A DNA stretch of 64,000 nucleotides from Eledone cirrhosa (lineage: Eukaryota; Mollusca; Cephalopoda; Octopoda; Eledonidae): contig OZ024742.1 of assembly GCA_964016885.1 (NCBI GenBank), positions 122,559,696 through 122,623,695 on the forward strand, read 5' to 3'. The translations under genes were made by a program, and so were the position numbers. This document shows positions 34,021 through 44,042 of this stretch, one piece after another; position 1 is the stretch's first letter; every line of letters begins with the position of its first letter. The notes beneath the pieces are model-generated. The model had not been told where the DNA came from. It did no database searches and saw only the letters and a list, made by a program, of their open reading frames with translations.

Positions 34021-34930
34021 GTGTAAATATGAGAATAAACATGCTGCGGAGTTGCAAATGGGTTACATATGAATAAAGTGGTCCTTCATCAGTGATCTTC
34101 CAACCATCATCGGTATTTCTTCGCTTTAAAGACCATATACCTCCGGTTGGTGCGAGCAACGGCTAAAGAAAATCGTTGGGACATGTAAATACAGGGAACA
34201 GCGAGAGTGTAATCAAACAAAGATGGTGAAGCAACGAAAAGTGAACAAGAACGAGCCAAGTCCCAAATTTCCATGAATATAAGTTCGGTGAAATCGTGAA
34301 CGGGAGAGAATAAAGACCATCAAACCTGGTTGAAATGTGAGCAGGGAAGGAATTTCGCACAGGTCTAACGGGAGGAAGAAGGAGTCTAGTCCATGAATTC
34401 GGTAAACATAAGTTCTGTGAAATCGCAGACGAGAGAGAGAAAAAATGCCGACCGGCCTGGCCAAGCGTGCGAAAGAAAAGAATTACGCACAGGTCAAACG
34501 GGAAGAAGGAGGAGGAGGAGAGGTAGTAACATAGAGTGAGTGAGTGAAGGGTGAGGAAGAGGCTAACAGAGAGAGTGACTGTTAGAGAGGGTAAAGATAC
34601 AGAGAAAGAGGAAGCAGTAAGAACGAAATAGACGGGTCACAGCGGGGGAAACAAATATGTGTAAATATGAGAATAAACGTGCTGCGGAGTTGCAAATGGG
34701 TTACATATGAATAAAGTGGTCCTTCATCAGTGATCTTCCAACCATCATCGGTATTTCTTCGCTTTAAAGACCATATACCTCCGGTTGGTGCGAGCAACGG
34801 CTAAAGAAAGTCGTTGGGACATGTAAATAAAGGGAACAGCGAGAGTGTAAACAAACAAAGATGGTGAAGCAACGAAAAGTGAGGAAGAACGAATCAAGTC
34901 CCAAATTTTCATGAATATAAGTTCGGTATA
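34021..34930. repeat. 270-bp direct repeat pair (34021-34290, 34659-34930) with internal tandem
   Basis: Both copies begin GTGTAAATATGAGAATAAAC and run through GGTCCTTCATCAGTGATCTT and CCGGTTGGTGCGAGCAACGG to CATGAATATAAGTTCGGT, with about a dozen differences. Between them, a ~118-bp unit (CATGAATnTAAGTTCnGTGA..TTnCGCACAGGTCnAACGGG) is repeated twice (about 34268-34384 and 34385-34510), followed by a purine-rich stretch. No gag/pol coding or primer-binding site is evident. A non-autonomous LTR-like or PLE pLTR-like element, or a local duplication, are all possible. Confidence 0.85.
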
Positions 34931-36699
34931 TATATATAAATATTAATTTGATTAAAAAAACACGAGGCCAGATTGGTGATATCCGTTTAAAATGTTTTTG
35001 TTACAAAATCATTATATATATTTAAATAGCCTAGTTACGTAAGACCGTGGCGATATCATCAGTAGCGGATTACATAATTAGTTAATCAATAAAAGGAGTT
35101 ACAGCAAGCAGGAACAGAAAACAGAGAGAGTATTTAATTAGGAGATGCAACCCCCCCCCCCCCCGCGAAACCAGTGTTATTGTTGCGGCAATGATCTGAC
35201 AACATATATTTCTGTAAAAGAATCAAAACATTGAATTTTTCCGGAAATTCATATTGAATTGATTATAAAGAAAGTTGAATGTATGGCTAAAATATTGAGT
35301 TGAAGGTAAAGAATGACAGTCACTACTAAGGTAAAATATATCACATTTTGTAGATATAAAAGAACGGATATCAAATGAAGCTTTTAGTAACAGTCCTAAG
35401 TGTGTTAGTGTTCTGGGCAAATGTATGTCGATCTACTTAGTCCTCTCTTGCAAAATCTTGCCCGTCTTAAGTTTGATATTAATTTGAAGTGACGGAATTT
35501 ATTGAAGATCTCTGCTCTTTATTAGATGCCGTCTGAACTAAATAGTCATAGGTCTATTGACGTCAATATGTTGAGATTTATATAAGCTGTACAGATTCCA
35601 AGTTTATATGCTATATATCTATGTGGCTCACATCTTTTGGTGATCCTTTAATTTATATTGATTGCAGTGGGATGCTCTTTCACAGACCACACATAATTAG
35701 ACAGTTACCATCCACGAATGCTTGTCGCTACTGGAATAGTTATAGGAGGACGTAACGAAACTATTTGTATTCTTTATTTTTCTGTGCTTTTACATGTGCA
35801 GTATGTCTATTGTTTTTAGTTGGATTAATTACCCTTATGTTTTGATATTATTTATGCAGTGATAGCTGAAATTTAGGGTATTTCTGTGAATATTGTTTTG
35901 TAATGGGTTTGATTGGAAAATTATTATTTATTAGGTGTGTGGTTGTATTCCTATGTTTTCCGATTGTATATTTAAATGGAAAGGACGTGTGAATGAGAAG
36001 CTATTTTGAGATATTTTCTTGTTAATGGGTGGCGGTTGGGATGTATATATTTAATCATATATTCACATGGACTAGTGTTTACTGATTTGTGAGAGTTTGG
36101 TACAACAAGATTTGTTATCTGACGAAGTTTAGTAGAGTTTTTCTGCTTTTATGATATATTTGGTTCTCGGTAAATAGGAGCATTGATGATAATCTAAGCT
36201 AATCGAAGTTTGTATTAGATTTGCTATATTCTATATGTCAATAGTAATTTTGAGGATAAAATCTAAGAAATTTATGGCACTCATGTTATTGGTGACAGTT
36301 ATTTTCAGGTCGAAACTTTAAAAGATATTGATTAAATTTTGCATACGTTTACCTAATGTGTATCTGTTAGAAAGTTGTGATATGGTCAACACATGAACCC
36401 TATATAGTCATATTTCTCTTGTAGTAAATTTCTCAAGTATATCTGCAATAAACAGATTGCCTAGATTGCATTTCCCTCTGCAGTCGGACAACTAATCGTT
36501 AATGTCAAAAGGAGAGCTAGTCTCTGCTCTTTAATTCCAGGTAGAATTTTTTTAATCAAAAAATCCAGGGTTTTCCTGTCGCCCGTGGGGATGTTTGTAT
36601 CATTGTCTACTATATATTGTATAGTATATAAACAAATTCATAGGGTCCAAATTTCAGCTCAGGTAATGGGTAGCAAATTGGGTATAAATTCGGAGCCCG

Positions 36700-36700
<1 letters not shown>
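34931..36700. other. Anonymous AT-rich sequence
   Basis: Short (TA)n at 34927-34940 and a C-homopolymer at about 35150-35164. No gene, RNA or transposon motif recognised. Confidence 0.35.
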
Positions 36701-36766
<66 letters not shown>

Positions 36767-36795
36767 GGGGAGAGAGGGGGAGAGAGAGAGAGATA
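36701..36795. repeat. (TA)n(GA)n microsatellite
   Basis: (TA)n passes into (AG)n with GGGG interruptions. A similar TA-to-GA architecture, with C-run and GT-run additions, lies at 61646-61745. Confidence 0.95.
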
Positions 36796-36976
36796 ACGGT
36801 TGAAAGGAAAAGAGATGAGGCTAGAGTTTGTAAATTTAAGTTTCCAGAATGCAAAAAATGTATTTTCACACATATTTCAAACCGGACACACATATACACG
36901 TTCCGATACCTAGATGTCGTCGGATTCTGAAATACATTAGCAAAGGAGCACTAATGCATTTTTATACATAAATTTC

Positions 36977-37191
36977 ATAATGGTTTCTTATTTAGGTACA
37001 CGGTTACCAATATTGGTGCGGGGACAGTGGATTACATCTATCCCAGTGCCCCACTGGTATTTAATTTTATCGACTCAGTAAGAAGGGAAAACAAATATAA
37101 CCTCAACTGTATTTGAACTCAGAATGTAAAGGGACGTATATGTATGTCGCAAAGCATGTTGATAGATGCTCTACCGATACTGCCAACCCAC
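36977..37191 (-). mobile_element. tRNA-derived SINE, diverged
   Basis: The minus strand has GGGTTGGCAGTATCGGTAGA, B-box region GAGTTCAAATACAG, a body ending ..GAGTCGATAAAATTAAATACC, and the tail ..CGTGTACCTAAATAAGAAACCATTAT. Confidence 0.87.
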
Positions 37192-37301
37192 ATTTAATAA
37201 TTTGTACAATCATATGACTTATATGTGCGTTTTTATTTGCTGATCCATCAATAATTTAATCGGAATTCCATTAATTGAATCCTCGTTTAGATATCCTATT
37301 A

Positions 37302-37527
37302 AGGCGCGTGGCTCAGTGGTTAGAGAATTGGATTCCAATCGTAAGGTTATGAGTTCCATTCCCGGACCGGGTGCTGCGGTATGTCCTTCAGTATGAAACT
37401 TTATTTCACGTTGTTCCTTCTACCTGGAGTTGCGACCGTTAGATAGTATTAGCAATTGGAAAGACCTACAGAAACATTGTTTCCTCGGCTCGATTTGACG
37501 AAAGACGATCGAATGTCGATTAAATAT
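37302..37527 (+). mobile_element. Second tRNA-SINE family, full length
   Basis: GGCGCGTGGCTCAGTGGTTA..GAGAATTGG (A-box region), CCAATCGTAAGGTTATGAGTT with a B-box-like GAGTTCCATTCC, GTTCCTTCTACCTGGAGTTG, CGACCGTTAGATAGTATTAG and an end GACGAAAGACGATCGA. It matches the inverse of 27281-27497 throughout. Confidence 0.9.
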
Positions 37528-37597
37528 CCTTTATTATTATACATCTGCTTCCGTCATTTACATACACTATCGAAGAAAATACGAATCCAATCAAGTA

Positions 37598-37625
37598 AAT
37601 AATAATAATAATAATAATAATAATA
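37598..37625. repeat. (AAT)n microsatellite, 5' border of RLE-LINE
   Basis: AAT repeats directly abut the 5' end of the LINE chimera. R4/Dong-clade LINEs are known to insert at TAA repeats, so this is the probable target. Confidence 0.95.
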
Positions 37626-38527
37626 GTGGTTGAAACACCATATTTACAAGGAGGAGGATAGCCCACTGTGCAGGATCTGTGGAGAGAGAAGAGACTGTGG
37701 CTCACATTCTATCCGAGTGTAAACACCTAGCCCAGACTCACTATAAGGGCTGGAGACATGATGTGATAGGCAGGGTGATCCACTGGCACCTATGCAAAGT
37801 AAACAATTTACCACATTCTGAGAAGTGGTATGAGCATAAGCCAGAGGCGGTGATAGAAAACGATCAGGTGAAGGTGCTGTGGGATTTTAGGATACAGACG
37901 GACAAGAAACTGGAACACAATAGACCTGACCTGGTGGTTGTGGACAAAGATACGGCCACTGAGGAGGTGAATGCTGATGTGCTAGGACAAGATTTGGTTA
38001 ATATCCTAAACTTAGTGGTAGATGAATTGAACAATGATAGTGGGAGACCTATGAACCTAAGATTTGTAGACAGGAAAAAGTTAAAAGAAACAACAGCTAA
38101 GGTAAACAAAGTCATCCCATACCTTGAGGCGAGGAGTCTTCACCAGTGCAACAATATCCTCAAAGCAACAGCAAATACGGTGATGAAACTACTTGGTATA
38201 AAAGCGAGAGGAAACAACAGACAAGAAAGAGCAGAGCCTTGGTGGAAGAAACGACTGAATGGTCAAATCAGGGAAATGAGAAATGACATTGGAAAGCTTG
38301 AGTCCCTACTGAATGGGACACTAAAAAACATAGACACTAAAAATAGACTGGAAATAAAGTACAAAACTAGGAGGAAAAAGCTAAATATTATCATAGAGGA
38401 ACTGAAGCAACGCATTGTAGCAAAGAGTGCAAAAATCAGGCGATACGAGAACAGGGTCAGCCAGTATAGTCAGAACCGCATGTTCGACAACAACCAGAAG
38501 ATGCTGTTTGGACAGCTTGAAGGGTAA
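37626..38527 (+). pseudogene. Fusion of LINE C-terminal fragment to N-terminal region
   Basis: 37626-37948 matches the zinc knuckle/RLE part of the two other copies (CRICGE.., HILSECKHLAQTHYKGW, KWYEHKPEAVIENDQVKV, HNRPDLVVVDK). At 37943-37950 it switches to DTATEEVNADVLGQDLV, which is N-terminal in copy 2 (49862 on). The junction lies in TGGACAAAGA, where the parents share TGGA(A)CAAA, and the fusion stays in frame for 282 codons to a TAA at 38525. A 2-nt deletion after CRICGE breaks the frame upstream. It probably arose by template switching or unequal recombination. The C-terminal half of the fused frame is Lys/Arg-rich and helical. Confidence 0.8.
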
Positions 38528-38542
38528 GAAAGAATCAACGAC

Positions 38543-39964
38543 TTGATCCCTGAAGCTGAACAAAATAAAACATTCTGGAGAGGAATATGGGAGCAGGATG
38601 TTAAACATAATGACCAGGCAGTGTGGATTGAGACAGTACAGAAGGAGATTAGTGAACAGGCACACCAACAAACTGATTTGAGTATCACAGTTGAAACTCT
38701 TAAGGGGCAGGCCCAAAAAATAACCAACTGGAAATCACCAGGCCCAGATGGTGTGCAGGGGTATTGGATTAAAAATATAACATCCCTCTACCCGAAACTG
38801 ACAACTATGTTCAATGACTGCTTGATGTCAGGTGAGGTACCAGAGTGGTTGACAAAAGGTACCACAGTTCTGATAATGAAAGACCGAATCAAGGGTAATG
38901 ATGTTACCAACTATAGACCTATCACATGTCTGTCCGTAATGTGGAAACTGGAGGAGATCTACAATCACCTCCTCACAAAAAACTTGTTACCGGATGAACA
39001 GAAAGGATGCCGAAGGAAGACCCGTCGTACAAAGGACCAGTTACTTATTGATAAGATGGTAATGAGGAATTGCAAGCGGAGACACACTGGTCTTGCCATG
39101 GGATGGATGGACTAAAAAAAGGCATTCGACATGGTACCTCATTCTTGGATAATCAAAAGCCTGGAGATCTTCAAGGTGGCAGATAACATCAGACAGTTGT
39201 TGGGCAAAAGTATGAAGTCCCGGGAAACAGAGTTAACATCAACTGCTGAATCCTTGGGAAGCGTGAAGATCAAGAGAGGTATCTTCCAGGGAGATAGTCT
39301 GTCCCCTCTGTTGTTTGTCCTTGCCCTGATGCCCCTGACCAGTGTACTGCGAAAGGTGAGAGCAGGATACAGGTTGGGAAAGGGAGGGCCTACCATCAAT
39401 CACCTCCTCTTCATGGACGATTTTAAGCTCTTCGGGACGAGTGAGAAGGAGTTGGATGTGCTTGTTGACACTGTCCGTATTTTCAGCAATGATATATGTA
39501 TGCAATTTGGTATTAGTAAGTGTGGAGTCATTGTGATGAGGAGGGGTAGGTTGAGCAGAATAACGGAAACCCAGATACCAACAGGTAAGATGATAAAGGA
39601 AATTGACTCTGAGGAAGGATACAAGTTTTTGGGCGTTCTGGAGGCTGATGACATCAAGAACAAAAAAATGAAGGAATTGATAAGAACTGAATACCTTCGG
39701 AGAGTAAGGAGCGTATTAAAGTCACATCTGAACAGTAGGAATGCCATAAGTGCAGTAAATTCCCGAGCTGTGTCTATTATTAGGTATAGTGCGGGAATTC
39801 TGAGATGGAATGTTGCTGAACAAAAAGAAATGGATAGGAAGACTAGGAAGCTATTGACTATCTACAATATGTTCCACAAGAGGAGTGATGTCTATAGACT
39901 CTACTTAAGGAGATCTGAAGGTGGAAGAGATCTTATTAGCATAGAAGACTGTGTTCAGATGTAG
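38543..39964 (+). pseudogene. Reverse transcriptase of RLE-type LINE, copy 1
   Basis: RT blocks are clear: TNWKSPGPDGVQGYWIK (residues 61-77 of the first piece), NYRPITCLSVMWKL (123-136) and DEQKGCRR (151-158). Then comes a TAA at 39113-39115 exactly where the conserved Tyr of D-Y-K-K-A-F-D should be. It continues in the same frame with KKAFDMVPHSWI, RGIFQGDSLSPLLF, LLFMDDFKL (catalytic DD box) and GYKFLGVLE. The frame is also continuous with the upstream piece except for the TAA at 38525, so only two nonsense changes separate it from an open RT. A 1-nt deletion at about 39969, relative to copy 2, then ends the frame. Confidence 0.88.
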
Positions 39965-39984
39965 AAAACAACCTACACAAATAC

Positions 39985-40853
39985 GTGACTGATAGTAAGG
40001 AGCCAATGCTCAGAACTGTACTGAAGGAGGGGACAATAGGCCAGGGGATGTCCAAGGAGGAAATAACATCAAGGAGAAAGAGCAACCTTCAGGAAAAATC
40101 CCTTCATAGTACCTTCTTTGAGAAAACTGAATTTAGAGATCCACAGACATGGAACTGGTTGAAAAGGGGAGACCTTAAAAAGGCTACAGAAGGAATGTTA
40201 ATGGCTGCGCAGGAGCAGGCCCTCAAAACGAAGTGGTTGAAACACCATATTTACAAGGAGGAGGCTAGCCCACTGTGGAGGGTCTGTGGAGAGAGAGAGG
40301 AGACTGTGGCTCACATTGTATCCGAGTGTAAACACCTAGCCCAGACTCACTATAAGGGCTGGAGGACATGATGTGATGGACAGGGTGATCCACTGGCACC
40401 TATGCAAAGTAAACAATTTACCACATTCTGAGAAGTGGTATGAGCATAAGCCAAAGGCGGTGATAGAAAACGATCAGGTGAAGGTGCTGTCGGATTTTGG
40501 GATACAGACGGACAATAAACTGGAACACAATAGACGTGACCTGGTGGTTTTGGACAAAAGAAAAAAGATCGTGCCTGATTGTGGATGTGGCCTGCCCTTT
40601 CGACACGAGAGTGCAAGAGAGGGAGAGGGAGAAAATTAACCGATAACAGGACTTAAAGTGGGAGATAAAAAGGATTTGGAACTGCCATGAAGTCAAAGTG
40701 ATCCCGATTGTCATAGGCGCACTACGGACTATCTCAAAAGGTTTCCAGGGATGGTTAAAGAAAATTGGCCCCTTCACGCTTTTTGGAACGCTTCGAAAGG
40801 CATGCTTGCTGGGAACAGCAAGAACCCTCCGATATGTCCTGAATATCTGAGAC
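39985..40853 (+). pseudogene. Zinc knuckle + restriction-like endonuclease of RLE-LINE, copy 1
   Basis: The frame 39985-40371 contains RVCGEREETVAHIVSECKHLAQTH. The first Cys of the expected C-x2-C is Trp here (copy 2 has CRIC), so the knuckle is damaged. A 1-nt insertion at about 40368 (GGAGGACATG) shifts the frame to 40373-40639, with KWYEHKPKAVIENDQVKVL and HNRRDLVVLDK. Here the P of the catalytic PD is replaced (RRD). A further 1-nt insertion follows in the A-rich run at about 40560, and the rest (LKWE.KRIWNCHEVKV..GALRTISKGFQGWLKKI..LLGTARTLRYVLNI) is readable to 40849. The RLE makes the target nick in R2-type retrotransposition. Confidence 0.82.
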
Positions 40854-40926
40854 TGCAGGTAGTGGCTTGATATTCATTTCAAAAAACTTTCCAGTTAACT
40901 AACATCAATGACTGAGACTCAAAGAG

Positions 40927-40959
40927 TAATAACAATAATAATAATAATAATGATAATTA
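40927..40959. repeat. (AAT)n microsatellite between two LINE 3' ends
   Basis: AATAACAATAATAATAATAATAATGATAA separates copy 1 from the truncated copy 1b. It is consistent with the latter having inserted into the tail/target AAT array. Confidence 0.93.
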
Positions 40960-41247
40960 ACCGATACCAGGACTTAAAGTGGGAGGTAAACAGGATTTGG
41001 AACTGCCGTGAAGTCAAAGTGGTCCCGATTGTCATAGGCGCACTAGGTACTATCTCAAAAAGTTTCCAGGGATGGTTAAAGAAAATTGGCCCCTTCACGC
41101 TTTTTGGAACGCTTCAAAAGGCATGCTTGCTGGGAACAGCAAGAACCCTCCGATACGTCCTGAATATCTGAGGCTGCAGGTAGTGGCTTGATATTCATTT
41201 CAACAAGCTTTCCAGTTAACTAACATCAATGACTGAGATTCAAAGAA
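40960..41247 (+). mobile_element. 5'-truncated RLE-LINE copy (3' end only)
   Basis: Repeats 40638-40926 with few differences, from TTAACCGATACCAGGACTTA through GGAACTGCCGTGAAGTCAAA and the shared end CTGAATATCTGAGGCTGCAGG to TCAATGACTGAGATTCAAAG. 5' truncation is the usual outcome of target-primed reverse transcription. It lies between two (AAT)n arrays. Confidence 0.92.
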
Positions 41248-41248
41248 C

Positions 41249-41299
<51 letters not shown>
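41248..41299. repeat. (AAT)n microsatellite shared by two opposed LINE 3' ends
   Basis: Pure AAT run of about 17 units. On its left is the 3' end of the plus-strand RLE-LINE. On its right is the 3' end of the minus-strand L1/Tx1-like LINE. Confidence 0.97.
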
Positions 41300-41301
<2 letters not shown>

Positions 41302-41561
41302 TTTCTTTATTAACCACAAGGGTTTACATAAAGTAGACATTAAGGACAGTGCAGGACAATGCAGGACGGTACAAATGGGCATTTCTGCGTGTAAAAAAAC
41401 AAAAACAGAGGATGTAACAAAAATAACAATGAAAATAACAATGAAAAATTCCCCAATAGGGGGGAGACTTCGGAGGGACATTTGTGGAGAAAGCCCAGTA
41501 AAAAGCCACAATGACCCTGACCACCAAGGCAAGTGCCCTCTCCCAGTTTTCCACCTTTAAT

Positions 41562-42235
41562 TTACAGATATATGCTCAGAGTAGGCCCATTCACTCGGGC
41601 CATTCTTGCTTCTCTCACCCATCTTTCAACAAAATGCTGGGAAGAGAGCACTTCCCTCTCTACTCTGATTTTCCTTTTCAAATGAAATTTGAAAAAGTCA
41701 ATCAGAGCATCACCGAAGAGGTAAGTGCTCGTCTTCAGCCCTTTCAAACGTGTCCACCATACTATCTCTTTCGCCATGGCCACCAGGCAGATAAAAACTG
41801 CCTGCCCTTCCCGGCTAAAGGAGGAGGGCGGGGCAATCCTCACGATGGACTCAGATGATAGCCGGATCCGTCCTAAACGCGACAGCAGGTGTTCGACATA
41901 AACCCACAAGTCAGCAATTTTCGGACACTGGACGAGTGCGTGCAGGACGGTTTCGTCGCCCTGCGCGCATCTCGGACATGCCCGGCTGACGGCACCTCCA
42001 TGCCTGTAGAGTTTATCCCGAACTGGCAAGGCTCCTCGGTAGCACTGCCAGGCCAGAGATTTCTGGAAGTTGTCCATAGGCCCTGGCCCGAAAGTTCTTC
42101 CGAAGAGATTGGCTAGTTGATTTTCGTCGACGCCTAGAGTTTCCCCAAGTACGTCGTCGCTCTTCCCCTCCACTAATCCTCTATAGAACGCCGAGGTGGA
42201 GTTTCCACCGATCACATTGCCCGATTGGTCGAGAG
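41562..42235 (-). pseudogene. ORF2 C-terminal region with CCHC zinc finger (zf-RVT)
   Basis: A 217-codon frame with LAWQCYRGALPVRDKLYRHG followed by CPRC..H..C: Cys80, Cys83, His92 and Cys97. This is the zf-RVT arrangement of plant and Tx1-type LINE ORF2 C-termini, and the sequence just before it is also typical of that domain. It follows the RT piece after a frameshift at about 42215-42235, where the upstream frame stops at ..NRAM and this frame continues GNVIGGNSTSAF. The stop is at 41562-41564 with the 3' UTR after it. Confidence 0.82.
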
Positions 42236-42905
42236 CTGTGAGTGCCTGACCCAGGACTGCAGCTCCGTCAATGAGACGAGCTGGGGAAAGACGTCTCTAG
42301 CAAATGGCGACCACACCTGATCACCGTCGAGGAAGAGGTGGAGATGTCGTAGCCTGAGCGCGTGCCTGCGCATCATCAGCCACGGCATGCCCAGCCCTCC
42401 ACGTAGCGGGTGTTGACAACAGATGGACCGCCTGACCATCGGAGCACGTCCCTTCCACAAAAAGCGAAAGAGCAAACGCTCCAGCGCAGTCAGGCGAGGC
42501 TTAGGACAAGGTACGACGGTCAGGCGGTAGCAGATGACAGACGCGATGTACGCGTTAGCCACCTCCGCTCGACCTTTCAGGGATAGCTTCCTCTCCGCCC
42601 ATTTCTGGGTGAGAGAAGCCACCCTGCTCGTCACCTCGTCCCAGTTTTTGTCCGTCTGGAGGTCCGGACCGAACCAGACCCCTAGCAATTTAACCGGTCT
42701 GTCCGTCCAGCGCCCGACGACGCTGTTGGACGGCATGGACCTGCCTCTCCAGGTGCCGAGCTGCAGGCCCACTGACTTTTCCTGGTTGATCATTGCTCCT
42801 GTCACCGCTTCGTATTCTCTTAGTGTAGTGCCGATCGCCTCGATGTGTTTGGCGTTCGACACCACTACGGTGACATCGTCCGCATATGCTGACACGGATC
42901 TTCCG
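42212..42905 (-). pseudogene. ORF2 RT palm (YADD) and thumb
   Basis: Begins SAYADDVTVVVS, the catalytic YADD box, then SVGLQLGTW, PVKLLGVWFG and KLSLKGRAEVANAYIASVICYRL. It continues with the thumb region RFLWKGRAPMVRRSICCQHPLRGGLGMP. These are standard LINE RT blocks. It is separated from the upstream RT piece by a 1-nt frameshift within about 42885-42915, immediately before YADD. Confidence 0.88.
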
Positions 42906-43975
42906 CATCCTAGTTAGACGCGGGACTCCCCTCAACGTCTCTAGTTTGTGCAGTAATGGCTCGAGAGTCAATACGTACAAGAGGGACGAGAGGGGACATC
43001 CTTGGCGGACCGAGCGCATGATGTTGAACGGTTCCGACAGGTGACCGTTCACTCTCACCACAGAGCAGATGTCGCTGTGCATGGCAGCGATCCAGCCTCT
43101 GAAGACGGGCCCAAAGCCAGCCGCCCTCAGGACGGCCGCTAGGTAACGATGGTCGACCCTATCGAAAGCTTTCGACTGATCTAAATTGATCAAGGACCCA
43201 CCCGTGCCAGGTTCCTTAGCTACCCTCTCTATGATGTATCGCATGAGGTGGAGGTTGTCGTGGATGGATCTGTCGGGAATGGCGCATGTCTGCGCCTCTC
43301 CCACCAGACCACCAACGACAAGCGCCAACCTCTTTGCTAGCTCCTTGGCCAAAATCTTGAACTCTGTGTTTAGCAGAGTTATGGGCCGGAAATTGTCTAT
43401 GTTATCCTCCTTGTTCGGATCCTTTCTCAGCAGTGCCAACGCTCCTCGGCTCACAGAACTGGGAATTCTCCCGTTCTGTTGCCAGTTGCAGTAGACGTCC
43501 GCCAAGAGGCCTCCGAACAAGTCTGGCATCTGTACGTAAAGTTCATAGGGCAGACCATCCAAACCAGGCGATTTACCCCTTGTGCAGCCAGTCATTGCCT
43601 CCCTTACTTCAGCGGCTGTTATCGGCTTTTCGCAACACTTCGCCTCAGTGGCCGAGAGCCGCGGCAGTCCGTCGAGGTAGACACTAAAGTCCATCCCTCG
43701 ACCCGGCCCACCGCTGCCCCCGAACAGCTGAGCGAAGTGTCGCTGAAAAGCTTCACACATTTGCCCGGGATCGAGTAGCATGCGCCCGTCGTGTTCCACC
43801 AAAGACCGGATCGTGGCTTTGTTGCCACGACGCGCCTCCGCCACTCGGGCCCATTGAACGGCTTTCGTCCCCTCGTGTCTGAGAGCACGCACCCTTGTTC
43901 TGACAACGCAGCCTTCGTGCTTTGCATTGAAGAATTGGTCAAGGGCCAATTCCGCCACAAGCACGTCGGTCGCAA
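42690..43975 (-). pseudogene. ORF2 RT finger/palm region
   Basis: Residues 131-141 KSPGLDGLPYE, 191-199 NFRPITLLN, 261-270 LDQSKAFDRV (motif A, catalytic Asp) and 320-330 RQGCPLSSLLY (motif B), in normal order and spacing. The frame is the same as that of the endonuclease piece. Only a TAA at 44043-44045 separates them (..RFSKA stop AIDKNIAEGEL..). The last ~70 codons of the listed frame (beyond ..RMRKIRVS) are out of phase because of the frameshift before YADD and are not native. Confidence 0.88.
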
Positions 43976-44042
43976 TGCCTTTGCTAAGCGCCTCGTCTAA
44001 TTTTCTAACTAGTTCTCCCTCTGCTATATTTTTATCTATTGC

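Larger units (their letters stand above)
37626..40926 (+). mobile_element. RLE-type LINE (R4/Dong-like), chimeric copy 1
   Basis: In order it carries: a C-terminal fragment (zinc knuckle plus start of the endonuclease, 37626-37948), fused to N-terminal sequence (37949-38527), a complete RT (38543-39964), and a zinc knuckle and restriction-like endonuclease (39985-40853). The 3' tail ends ..TCAATGACTGAGACTCAAAG and is followed by (AAT)n. RT-CCHC-RLE order and the lack of an APE domain place it in the R2/R4/NeSL group. (AAT)n on both sides favours the R4/Dong clade. At least two in-frame stops and several frameshifts make it inactive. Confidence 0.85.

Noticed and set aside
34085..34125. Possible hammerhead from minus-strand CACTGATGAAGGACC in the 270-bp direct repeat
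   Set aside because: No stem II plus GAAA follows and no stem I partner was found.
34021..34930. Complete LTR retrotransposon
   Set aside because: The interior between the repeats is under 400 bp, with no gag/pol motif, primer-binding site or polypurine tract that I could identify. Only a repeat pair is reported.
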